NCBI RefSeq assembly: GCF_030035675.1
Contig: NC_084499.1
Span: 20,129,953 to 20,193,952, forward strand
Source: Rhineura floridana
Lineage: Eukaryota; Chordata; Lepidosauria; Squamata; Rhineuridae
Length of the DNA: 64,000 bases
Direction of reading: 5' to 3'
Part shown: positions 54,540 to 64,000 of the stretch, piece by piece
Layout: each line of letters opens with the position of its first letter
How positions within the stretch are numbered: position 1 is the first letter of the stretch
Notes under the pieces: model-generated
Databases searched by the model: none
Seen by the model: only the letters and a program-made list of their open reading frames with translations
What the model was told of the DNA's origin: nothing
Translations under genes and position numbers: made by a program

Positions 54540-54739
54540 GTTGTCTCAGCGGCAAGGACCAACGGTGAGCTTGATTGGGGCCTCTGCTTGAAGCCTTGTG
54601 CCAATCATGTCTTTTTGGGGTGCGTGTGTGTGGATAGCATTGTTCCCCCACATCTGTACAGAAGTTTACCTCTGGAGTATATTTCTCCTGGGGTAAGCGT
54701 AAGCTGTTCTCATGATCCTTCTACTCCAGACCGTCCGCG

Positions 54740-54885
54740 GAGTTTATTTATTTATTTATTTATTTATTTATTTCATTTCATTTATAAACCGCCCTTAGCC
54801 AATGGCTCCCTGGGTGGTGTACAACATACAATAATAACAATAATCAACAAAAATCGCAAGATATAAAATACAGAGACATAATAGG
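54740..54885 (-). mobile_element. (TTTA)n followed by a retroposon tail
   Basis: A tetranucleotide run lies at 54743-54773, then AAACCGCCCTTAGCCAATGG and GGTGGTGTACAACATACAAT. Confidence 0.55.
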
Positions 54886-56124
54886 ACTACCCAATGTTCA
54901 TGCAGTACATGCTCAGCCCATGCCCTGTTTTGAATGCGGCTTCCAATCACCACCTCCACCTCTATTTGTAATGCAGGTAAAGCAGAATTTATGGATTTCT
55001 TCTTGGGGTGAGGAAAAAGCACAGCTGTTTTCAAGACTGCAGTTCTATGTACGTTTACATGGGAGCATGTCCACTGAAGTTAGCAGGGTTTACTTCCACA
55101 GGCTCAGGTCCAGATTGGGCTGCATTTCATATTTCCAAGGACACGGCAAAAGTTGCTGGCAGCAGGAAAGAGAATGACCAAAAAAGAGAGAGACTGGGAT
55201 GGCATTCAGTAAACAGGGGACAGGAAAGTAGGAGTTTATCACCCATTATTAGGCCAGATTGTCTCTCTGCTGGTTATGCAAGCCCTTTGCTTGCTTCAGC
55301 TTTGGAGAATGTTTCAACCGGCGAATGGGATGAATTCATGTGTTTGACAATAGCTTGTTTTTTAAAAAAAAAAAATACTTGTAAAAACCAAACTAAAATC
55401 ATCACAGAGGGCGAATTATTATTAAGAATGCCCCACTGTGCATTCTTGCGTCCTAAAAGCCTCCCCCCGCTAAAAAAAGAGGCAATTTGCAAGATCCGTG
55501 TCAGTTAACTCAAGTCTCATTTGGCAGACCAGCTTGTGTGAAACTAACAGAGGGGTTTAGTAGATGCATGTCTTAATCTGATCAGAGGTTACTTTCATGT
55601 TCGGAAGTCGCTTTTTAATGCATCCGCTGTCTGCTGCTCCCTAGTGCGTTTTAAGTACGTGTGCCCAGAACAGTTAATATTCATTCTCCCTGGTGCAAAG
55701 GTTCAGGGGCTGCCTCACGCCGCTCCTGTGATGCCTTGCAAGGCTAGCAACTGGCTTTTTATTTGGGGACGAGGGCCCTGGGATTTTTGCAAAGTGGGGG
55801 AACAAGGGGTGTAAGTGCAAAAATATATTGACTGTACATGTCCCATGAATTGCATATGCACCTACTGCCATGAGTATCAGCTGATGTATGCTAGGCCTGT
55901 GTTGCTGTTGTTGTCTCTGTTTTTAAAATGGCCTGTCCTAAATCTGCTGTTCTAAACATCTTTGTAATTGGCTTGCCAAAACTCTACCACAGCATTGGTC
56001 AGATGTTGAAAAAGAAAAGTGATGGCTTGGAGCATCTTATGGTTTGGGGGAAATACAGTGGTATTCATCCCCAGAAGTATCTGTGCTTTTCTAATAAATG
56101 CAGCCTTAATTGGAAAATGCCTTA

Positions 56125-56125
<1 letters not shown>
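54886..56125. other. Repeat-poor intronic DNA
   Basis: About 1.2 kb without a named repeat apart from an A-run at 55363. The open frame at 55008-55508 (166 codons) has no recognised domain. Could hold regulatory sequence. Confidence 0.3.

Positions 56126-56167
<42 letters not shown>
56126..56167. repeat. (TTA)14 microsatellite
   Basis: A pure trinucleotide run of 42 bases. Confidence 0.95.
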
Positions 56168-56168
<1 letters not shown>

Positions 56169-56723
56169 ATGGGTTACAGTTCACGCAGGGTAAAGCACTT
56201 TTATTAAGTTCTGTTGATTTCAGTGAAAAGCCTGTGCTTCAGTTGCTCCGGCTGAAAGTTTCAAAGTGCTTAGGGATTATTCAAAACAACAGCAAGTGCA
56301 TCCAAAATAGGGTGAAAGGAATCTTCAGTGTGCGAGAGTCAATCTTGGTATAATAAAACGGTGTGAATATGATGGAGAAACTTCTGGACTATTTTGGTGA
56401 TGATTAGATGGTGAGGGGGCACACCTTCTCCATGTTAAAAAAAAATCCTCTGAGCTTCTGTATGGCTGCATGAAAAAAGTGTACACGTTTCTGTGGGTGG
56501 TATGTACCACAGTTGGCTCTGAAGACCGTTGCAGCTTTTGTTGTTGTTTCTGTTATTAGACTAAAGGATAAAGGGCAACCCTTTGACTCTTAGACTCAGC
56601 CACAACTAAACTGCAAAACTAAAAACATTCGAGATGTGTCTATAATCCTTTCAAAATGTTTAAATGTGTGTGTGTGTTTGTGAGTGCATGAGAGAAACAC
56701 AGAGAGAATATTAAAGATGTGCC
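56168..56723. other. Unassigned intronic DNA
   Basis: No gene or named repeat; a short (TG)n at 56664-56680. Confidence 0.3.
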
Positions 56724-57137
56724 TAGGGAAGGAAAGGTCTGTCAATTTTGGTTTTCTCTGTTTCTCATTTTTCCAATGTTCAGTTCTCCACATTTCTGCA
56801 ACAAATGGCTTAAAAAAAAATCATTATGAAAATTCTTCAGCATTTGAGTGCAAATTTGTCCTAATAAACAAATGTTGTATTCAGTTTTGACTCAGAGACA
56901 CATTTTTGCAAGCCATTTCTCCTAACATAATGCATTTTTGTAAAGTTATTTTTCACTCATATGTTCATTTTTATGTATACTGTTGTTTGGTTGTTTGGTT
57001 GGTTAGAGAACTGCACTCAAAGTCTGGATAGGTGCAAATTTCCAAGGATAGCTGTTTTGGTTCTCATAAGGTTTTGGAAAGTGCAAATGTGATAGTTTCG
57101 TCTTTGTGAACTGAACTGAATTTCTTTCCCATCTCTA
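56724..57137 (+). mobile_element. Ac-like hAT miniature element
   Basis: From TAGGGAAGGAAAGGTCTG to TTTCCCATCTCTA. Flanks GATGTGCC and GATGGGCT agree at 6 of 8 bases. Confidence 0.88.
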
Positions 57138-57227
57138 GATGGGCTCTAGAGTGTTACCCGAAAGAGGGCCAGGAAGGATTTGGTTAGGATTTTAATGTGA
57201 ACCTACTGCTTCCCTACTGAAACCTTT

Positions 57228-57490
57228 CCAAATCTATATGTGAACCAAAACACAGCTCTCCTTTGAAAATTGCACTTCTTGTGCAAATCTTGTGATGAGG
57301 TTCTCTAACCAAATAATGTGTACAAAAGCAGATATAGCTCAAGAAGCATTCATTAAAAATGCATATAAAAATGCATTCGATTGCTTGCAGAATTGTGTAT
57401 ATTAGGCCAAACTGCGTACAAAAATACACACGTTAGGAGTAATTTACACTGGAATGCTGGCAGAGTTTCAAGAGGATTAAAAAATGTCAT
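57228..57490 (-). mobile_element. Ac-like hAT miniature element, partial
   Basis: Reverse fragment with GTGAACCAAAACACAGCTCT, GGTTCTCTAACCAAATAATG and GTTAGGAGTAATTTACACTG. Termini are missing. Confidence 0.7.
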
Positions 57491-57917
57491 CTGTGAGGAG
57501 TATTTTTTTAAGCATTTGTATTAAAAATGATCCAAAAAGTATCAACATAAGTATATAAATCTTCCAAGTAATCATTCGGGAGATTAGTTTTTCATCCATT
57601 GAAATGCTTCCACTTGATTAAGCTAGCTGATCCATTGGCTAGTCGCTGAGGTCCTGTTTTCATGTGGATGCACCTGTTCTTGGTGCTGTTAGGATCTTCA
57701 TGAGTAAACATAGATGAACCATGCTCCCGTTGGATAATCAGGTCCCAAGCATACTGTGGGGGCATACTAGATATATTGCTCTTTCTTGCCATCCTTTTGC
57801 CTGCCTCCCCGTCAAATAAGAACCTAGCTAAAGTTACTCATGACAAAGCACTAATCTTAGCTGAGGGGGTAAGACCCCTTCAGCACAATGGTGCTTATTT
57901 CTGGATGGATTAATTGA
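57491..57917. other. Unassigned intronic DNA
   Basis: No gene or named repeat seen. Confidence 0.3.
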
Positions 57918-58164
57918 GCACAACTTAAGTCCTACTTAAGAGTGGACCCACTGAAATGAACAAACCTGTTGGTCATGTCTATTAGCTTCAGTGGGTCTAC
58001 TCTGAGCTGGAATAGCATTGAATACCATCTATAATCTTATGCACACTTACCAGACTGTACACAGTGGGTTGGATCCAGCTAAATTCTACTTAGAGTAGAC
58101 CCATAAAAATGAATGGACCTATCCACTGGGTCTACACTGAGTGGGACTAACATTGGAGACAGCC
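57918..58164. mobile_element. Two family B foldback elements
   Basis: 57918-58029 and 58066-58164. Each has an ACTTA(A/G)AGT(G/A)GACCCA arm and a TGGGTCTAC arm. A further scrap lies at 58275-58330. Confidence 0.65.
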
Positions 58165-58339
58165 CAAGTGGACTGAGTTAACTAAGTAAACATGCAGGGA
58201 ATTGCATTGCTTTTCCTTTGAGCAATGGAACAAGGCTTTCTCATGATGAACCAAGGCTCTATTGACTTTCATGTGTTGTAGCCAATTAAGTTCTACTCAG
58301 AGTAAGCCCACTGAAAGTTATGAGCCTATGTTAGTCTCA

Positions 58340-59010
58340 TGAGCACCCAAGGAAGTATGTGCAGGAATGATAATGTTTAATCAGTTAGTGGTCTGAAACT
58401 TGTACTAGTAGCTGACAGAGATTCATTCAATTGGATGACAGCCCCAGAATTACTGTATGTTTCTGAATGTATCAAACAAGATGTGTGTGTATGTGCTAAA
58501 TTGCTCTGTGCAGCAGCAAAATGAAAGATTGGGTTTTAATTTGTGGGTTTTTTTTAAAAAAAATTCCCTCCTCTGCCTTCCGCACTCTCACATTTTGTCG
58601 CATAGCAGAGGGAAAAATAATATGTATTTGCTGACCCACACAGACTTTGCCTCGACTTAACATTCGAGCAGATTTCAGACCCTTGGGTTCCAACCATGGC
58701 TCCATTAGGGAGCCGGAGACTCATCCTAATCTTTTAAAAAGATCTTACCATTCCAATGAAAATTGGTCCAGTAAAAGACAGGCCCCAGTGCTTCATTGCT
58801 CCTCCTTCATTTTCATAGCAAGAATGCTCCAGAGTCATAACAATGGGATGCATTGTTGAGTGGTTTTTTTATTATTTAAATCATCATGATTTAAGACACT
58901 CTTCTCTATTGCCACTTTGCTGGAATAACCGCAATAAAATTCCAGACCAGGAGTAGCCAACTTCAAACGGAACAGAAGGACAGAAGTGATTTGAACGCCA
59001 TAAACACTTG
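58340..59010. other. Unassigned intronic DNA
   Basis: No gene or named repeat; a T/A run near 58550. Confidence 0.3.
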
Positions 59011-59012
59011 AA

Positions 59013-59014
<2 letters not shown>

Positions 59015-59090
<76 letters not shown>
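59015..59090. repeat. (TG)18(AG)20 compound microsatellite
   Basis: A TG run to 59050 joins directly to an AG run to 59090. Confidence 0.96.
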
Positions 59091-59093
<3 letters not shown>

Positions 59094-59099
59094 AAATAT

Positions 59100-59840
59100 C
59101 TGTATGCAATTATGCATTTTTGCCTTTTAAACTTGTGTTCCCATAAGAGATGTCCACTGGCTCACTTGTGCAAACACCTTCTCCCGCTGGAAGATACAGA
59201 ACAGAGCTGTTGCTTGCCATAAACGTAAGAGTCAAAAATTAGCCTTGGGGGTTTCTTTATGATGGTGGGAGTGAAGGGATATCCATTTGACTTGTGTGTG
59301 TGGGGACTGGTCACGAAGTCGACGGCCACTTTTCGTCTCTGTCAGAAGCGAAAGAAGCCAAAACTCATAAAGAAATCGAAAAGCAGCCCTTCTGGGAACT
59401 AAAGGGAACAGAGACCTTGTAAAACCCAGAAAAGTGGCCTTTTACAGGGTCTTTATGTTCACAGAGAAGAGAACAGAAAAGTTGTTTCCACGTCTCTCCC
59501 AGTTTGATCAAGGCATTTTGGAAGATGTCTCCAGAGAAGTAGACCCAAGTCTCTCGCAACAGGATCTTCTCCTATGCTCTTTATTCTTTCCGTAGCACCG
59601 TCCTCAGCAGGAAATTAAAGTCTCAACTCTGTCTTTAGGGGGAAAAAGGAGGGGGGTTGCATTTGGAAATCGATGCATGCGTACGTTTCTGCCTTCTTGG
59701 TTTGTTTGGCTAGGGTTTTCCCAAAGGTCCTTTAAATTACCACTGATGATTCCTAATTCATTTTCCTACTGGATTCTAGGAAGGGTCTTCAAAGAAGATG
59801 TAAAGAATCTGGAATGTTACTGAAGCAAGCTTACGAAGAA
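59100..59840. promoter_or_regulatory. Repeat-free block in PRRX2 intron 1, candidate enhancer
   Basis: About 740 bases without repeat words or coding sense. It has a TTTATGAGT-type HOX/CDX motif (inverse near 59362), CCTTTTACAGGGTC and a TCF-like TTTGATCAAGG (59502-59512). Candidate only. Confidence 0.28.
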
Positions 59841-59841
59841 G

Positions 59842-60295
59842 TAGGGACAGGAGAGGGATTTGATTCAATTCGGCCCTTAAAGGCAAACTTACCTAATCCA
59901 CCCTTTCTGAAACAGTACACCAACCGAATTGCAGCCATCTTTCGAAATTTGCACGTCTCTGTAGTTTGCAACGCGGTACTCCGGATGTGTACAAAACTGC
60001 ATTCACCAGGGTAAACGGCACATTAACATACATACTTAGGAAAAACAACATAGAGATGCATTATTTATGGGGAAATTGGTTTGCAAAACATGTGTATATT
60101 AGGTAAAATATTTGGAGAAATGTGACCATTTGCTGATGAATTCTTGCGAGGACTTAAAAAAAATCACAAACTGATGTGGAAATGTGGGGAACTGAGTTTA
60201 GGACTGAAAAAAATGAGAGCTCAGGAGAAATAATAAACAAACAAATAAAAAATAAACTCAGAGAGAAACCAAATTTGACAGATTCTCACATCCCA
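59842..60295 (-). mobile_element. Ac-like hAT miniature element
   Basis: From TAGGGACAGGAGAGGG to GATTCTCACATCCCA. Body words CCTTTCTGAAACAGTACACC and GGGGAAATTGGTTTGCAAAA. Confidence 0.8.
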
Positions 60296-60409
60296 AGAAG
60301 GAAGTAAGTCCCATTGAACTCAGTCAGACCCCTTATGGGTTAAGCATTCCCCTGCAAATGTTTGTGGTTGAGTTCAGCAAGTAAACTTGACAAAATCTGC
60401 TGTATGTAT

Positions 60410-61010
60410 TCTTTTACTTACATGAGAGATGCCTGGACAGATTTTAGTCCTTGGTTCTCCACATTTCTGCAGCAATTCATTTGTATTTTTTAAAAAGAAC
60501 AAAATCTCATGAAAATTCTTCAGCATTTTAGTGTGGACTTCTCCTAACAGACACCTTTTTTGTATGCTGTTTTGACACATTTGGTACACATTTTTACAAG
60601 CAATTTCTCCTAATATATCACATTTTTGTAAGTTATTTTCATGAATATATTCATTTTTATGCACACATTTCCCTAATATGTAAACACTGCTTGGTTGGAG
60701 AACTTGCACTGCAAAATTCAGATAGTTGCATATTTCAAAGGATGGGCTGTTATTTCTGTTGGTGGTTAGAGTGTTGGACTATGACCTGGGAGACCAGGGT
60801 TCAAATCCCCACACAGCCTTAGAGGGAGGCAATGGTAAAACCACCTCTGAATACCACTTACCATGATAACCCTATTCATAGGGTGGCCATAAGTCAGAAA
60901 TCGACTTGAAGGCAGCACATTTACTTTTTTATTGTTTCGGAAAGTGCGAATTTGATAGATTTGGCTTGAAATGCAAACTGAATCAGATTTCTCACCCATC
61001 CATACCTTGG
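60410..61010 (+). mobile_element. Ac-like hAT miniature element invaded by a SINE
   Basis: Body words CAGCATTTTAGTGTGGACTT, GGTTGGAGAACTTGCACTGC and, after the SINE, TTTCGGAAAGTGCGAATTTG; it ends TTTCTCACCCATCCATA. Confidence 0.8.
60757..60932 (+). mobile_element. tRNA-head SINE, tail type B, inside an hAT element
   Basis: GGTGGTTAGAGTGTTGGACT head, B box GGGTTCAAATCCCC, then GGTGGCCATAAGTCAGAAAT and CGACTTGAAGGCAGCACAT. The body lacks the GTGACCTTGGGCCAGTC segment seen in other copies. Confidence 0.85.
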
Positions 61011-61038
61011 ATACACTCCGGTATATATAAAAAAGACA

Positions 61039-61159
61039 TGGTTTGTGTCCAATCTTAGTCCTAATCAGAGCAGACCCATTGAAAACAACGGGCATGGGTA
61101 AATTAGGGGCATTAATTTCAATGGGTGTACTCTGAATAGAACTTAGGTAAATACAACCC
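61039..61159. mobile_element. Foldback element, family B
   Basis: GGTTTGTGTCC and AAATACAACCC ends, arms GCAGACCCATTGAAA and TTTCAATGGGTGTAC. Scraps of the family also lie at 61295-61335 and 61580-61632. Confidence 0.7.
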
Positions 61160-61344
61160 ATAATATCATAACTACCCCACCCCAGCAAACAAAACATAAG
61201 AGTTAATCAACTAAAGAAAGGCATTAAACATCCCATCAAGGAACTTTTTGATCCAGCACCAAAAATAACAAGTTAAAAAGTTAAAGATGACCAAGGCTTG
61301 TATCCAACTTGGTTTCACTCAGAGTAGAGAGACTTACTAAATGA

Positions 61345-61560
61345 TCTGACTTAAGAACAGTCCTGATGGATCAGGGCAATGGCCCATCATAGCCCAGCAC
61401 TGTTCTCACAGTGGCCAGCCAGATACCCCAATGGGAACACCACAAGGAAGACCTGAACACAAGAGCGCTGTCCCCTCCTGCAGTTTCCAGCAACTGGTCT
61501 TCAGAAGCATACTGCCTCAGACCGTGGAGACAGAGCATGGCCATCATGGCTAATGGCCCC
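61345..61560 (-). mobile_element. CR1 3' end
   Basis: GTTCTCACAGTGGCCAGCCA, CAGTTTCCAGCAACTGGTCT and GACAGAGCATGGCCATCATG in reverse. Confidence 0.75.
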
Positions 61561-61639
61561 TGTTAACCACTCAGTCATGTGTGTTAATTACAGCGGGCCT
61601 AATCTGAGTATGGCTAATGTTGGATACAAGCCGAGATGG

Positions 61640-62455
61640 AGCAGTCCTTTGCTGTTATCACCACGCTATGAACCTCTCTTAGATGGTGTTTTTGGAAGGA
61701 ATCCCCCAGAGGGGATAATAAAGTCTCTCACCACCCCAGAACATAAGAAAGAGCAGACCCTTCTCCTCTAACATTCAACTCCCCAGCCCCCAGCCCCATT
61801 GTCCGTAAAGCTGCCACAAAGAGACTTATTGCGACATCAGCATGGCCAAACAGGGTTATCTAGTTGCAATGATTTTAATTATTACATACGGAACTGGAAA
61901 AAAAATCCGTAACAGCACAGAGCTGTATCCAGGTCACCCTAGCTCCTTATTAGCTAACAACATCACCCTTTTGTGTTAAATGTTGACTGTGATGTTCCTG
62001 ATCCAAAATGAGGCATGTGCGCATTTAAGTCTGGCTGGATTCTGGCTGGGAGCTGTGAGGCGAGTAGGAATGATGTCTTAGGCTGGTGCACCCTCCAGCA
62101 GTGATCCCTCCTGAACAAAGGTAACTCGACCGTGGTTATCGTTACGCAGCAGTAGCCTTCAAGTTTGACTGCTGTCATGTAGTGTGTGAGGGGCTGCCTT
62201 TGAAGACTTCCTTGAAACTCCAGTTAGTGCAAAATGCCACTGCCAGTGTTCTACCTGGGACTAGTTATACGACTCATATATGTTGCTGATTCTTAAGGAA
62301 CTAGACTGAGGCTGATCCATTTCCAGGTGATCTGCTATATATTTTGGAAAGTTATTTGTCCATTCACTAGGCATTTGGACACCTCTGAAGATACCATAAC
62401 CAAATTTGGCATGTTCTTTCCTGAAATCAAGGAGCAGGTTGTGCTCTCTGGTCTG
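61640..62455. other. Unassigned intronic DNA
   Basis: No gene seen. A retroposon-tail scrap follows at 62460-62520 (TATCCCGCCCTTTCTCCCAG). Confidence 0.3.
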
Positions 62456-62733
62456 ATATTTATTTATTTATTAGATTTATATCCCGCCCTTTCTCCCAGT
62501 AGGAGTCCAGGGCGGCATAGAACTTTTGGATACAATTGGATGCCATTTTGAATCAACATGGTGGACTGAACCTTTCCAAACTGCACCGATTTTAAGCACC
62601 GGTTTCAACATGGCACTGATTTTTTGTTTGCTTCTTAAAACCCCCAAACGACGGCAGGTACGAGGCTGCTAGCTATCGATAAAGTCCCTTTTGTTGTTGT
62701 TTTTGCTCGCCCAGGCACTTCATGATATAATGC

Positions 62734-63052
62734 AGAGATGGAAGACCTTTTCAGCCCGAGGACTGCATTCCCTTCTGGGGGCCGCATGCAAGGGGTGGGC
62801 GGGGCCAGAGGCAAAAGTGGGAGGAGCAACAAATATCAATTTTACCTTTGTGCAACAGGCTGTTTTCTACACAGACTCACTCGCCCTGCTCTGCCCTCCA
62901 TCCAAACAAGCAAGAGGCATGATCAGAGTTGACAGAAACCTTCCAGCCAGACAAAAATGCTCAAGGAGAGTCCCAAGACTAGCGAGAGTCCCAAGGGCCA
63001 CATAGAGAGGCGTAGAGGGCTACATTTGGCCTCCAGGCATAAGGTCCCCCTC
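62734..63052. mobile_element. hAT-like family F element, best copy
   Basis: Starts CAGAGATGGAAGACC and ends GCATAAGGTCCCCCTC. It has GGGTGGGCGGGGCCAGAGGC, GGCATGATCAGAGTTGACAG and GGGCCACATAGAGAGGCG, the fullest set of family words. Confidence 0.7.
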
Positions 63053-63055
63053 CCC

Positions 63056-63640
63056 CATTTGACATAATGCAATTTAGCATTCTTTGTGGGTTTTATCCAT
63101 TCTGGGGTGGTTTTTTTCTGTTGCTGCTTCTCCTCTTTTAATTTTTGAAGTGCTGTGCACAGCCCCCCTGACTCGATCTGGGCCGACAGGGAAACCCCCA
63201 CCCCAAATCAATTTGTGTGGGGCTAATGCATAATTAGGCTTTTAAAAACCCTAATTAACCATACAGTCAGGAGGGGGAAAGAGATGCTGTGTCTCCCCCC
63301 TGCCCCCCCAAAATACCGCAGAGAGCAGGACGGTCAATCCTGCAGGAACACACTGGGAAAGGATATCCCTGCAGTGGAGAGTTCAATCCTGCTCAGATGA
63401 GAACAGGTGTGTGTATCCAAAGCTCCTCTTTCCCACCTGATGCCTCACCCTCTGACAGCTCTGAGAGGCCCCACCCGACCCAGGGCTGTCTCCAATGCCC
63501 GGTTTCACCAGAAGTGGCCCCGTTCAGCTCTGGATTCAGACTTCAGCCGAATCCAGTGCACAGTCCTCGTCTTTGACGTTCTTACGTTTGCAGTTTGGAA
63601 AGGGACAGGGAAAAGTGCGGAATGGACAGACGACTGATGA
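63056..63640. promoter_or_regulatory. Repeat-poor block with clustered homeodomain cores
   Basis: CTAATGCATAATTAGG (63223-63238) and CTAATTAACC (63251-63260) put three TAAT-type cores within about 40 bases, in PRRX2 intron 1. PRRX2 is itself a TAATTA binder, so self-regulation is conceivable but unproven. Confidence 0.3.
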
Positions 63641-64000
63641 GAGGACGTGCAAAAGCACCCTGCGAGCAAAGCAGGATGGATGCAGGATGCCTGCTGGTGG
63701 CCCTGTAAACAAATCAGAGCGAACGCTCAATAAAGACAGGGCATAGACTAACCACCGTGTATGCTTTGTGCAGGCAAATCTGGTTGAATGCTGAAGAAAA
63801 CACTCCTCTGGAGGAGCTCTTGGCCAACTATCCTTGCTTGGAGACTAGGAACAAGTCTGTCCAAATGATTTCATCTGTGAAATGTTAGAGATACACTTTC
63901 TTTCCTTGCCTGGCGTATGCTGTATTCGTTTACTCAACAACAGCCTGTCTGCCTTCAGCTCCTGAAAGAGGGTGTGTTAGTTAGCTATCTATTTCTGTTT
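63641..64000. other. Unassigned, with short shared repeat
   Basis: 63715-63775 is the partner of 33995-34060 noted above. No gene. Confidence 0.3.

Larger units (their letters stand above)
48991..64000 (+). other. PRRX2: PRRX2 intron 1 (5' part)
   Basis: No homeodomain coding sequence (for example QRRNRTTF or WFQNRRAKFRR) occurs on the plus strand to the end of the window, so at least 15 kb of intron 1 is present. A long first intron is usual for this gene. Repeat content is listed separately. Confidence 0.8.

Noticed and set aside
48991-64000. Search for PRRX2 homeodomain exons
   Set aside because: No homeodomain words were found in any plus-strand frame; the exons must lie beyond the window.

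Overview
The window looks like nuclear DNA from a lizard or other squamate reptile. It is dense in interspersed repeats, including CR1-type LINE ends, a Sauria/BovB-tailed SINE, tRNA-Ala-derived SINEs, many small hAT-type DNA elements and long microsatellites. It holds two recognisable host genes. No bacterial, phage or CRISPR content is seen, and no retrovirus or LTR element could be identified with confidence.

Layout: 1-3.6 kb holds the 3' half of a CR1-like LINE, two SINEs, and the 3' flank and likely 3' UTR of ASB6. Between 3,590 and 10,212 on the minus strand lies a complete ASB6 reading frame (ankyrin repeat and SOCS box protein 6): six coding exons, 424 codons, every junction GT-AG and in phase. 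Its introns are full of SINEs, CR1 ends and small foldback elements. From 10.3 to 48.3 kb lies about 38 kb of intergenic DNA, mostly repeats, with a few repeat-poor islands (about 15.8-17.3, 36.7-38.5, 41.1-41.9 and 43.7-44.6 kb) that could hold regulatory sequence. At 48,732-48,990 on the plus strand, inside a CpG-rich region, is the first coding exon of the paired-related homeobox gene PRRX2. The homeodomain exons are not in the window, so 49-64 kb is read as the start of a long PRRX2 intron 1.

The divergent order ASB6(-) / PRRX2(+) matches the arrangement I recall on human chromosome 9q34, which supports both calls. ASB6 is a substrate receptor for a Cullin-5 ubiquitin ligase. PRRX2 is a mesenchymal transcription factor. 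They are neighbours, not known pathway partners.

The most unusual content is the mobile DNA: about 13 copies of one ~430-bp Ac-like hAT miniature element (one with a perfect 8-bp target duplication); a second hAT miniature family with CCAAT motifs, one copy of which sits just upstream of PRRX2; several long near-perfect palindromes; tRNA-Ala SINE dimers joined by a conserved linker; and one SINE head carried with two different tails. Repeat boundaries are by eye and are usually good to about 10-20 bases unless a target-site duplication is quoted.
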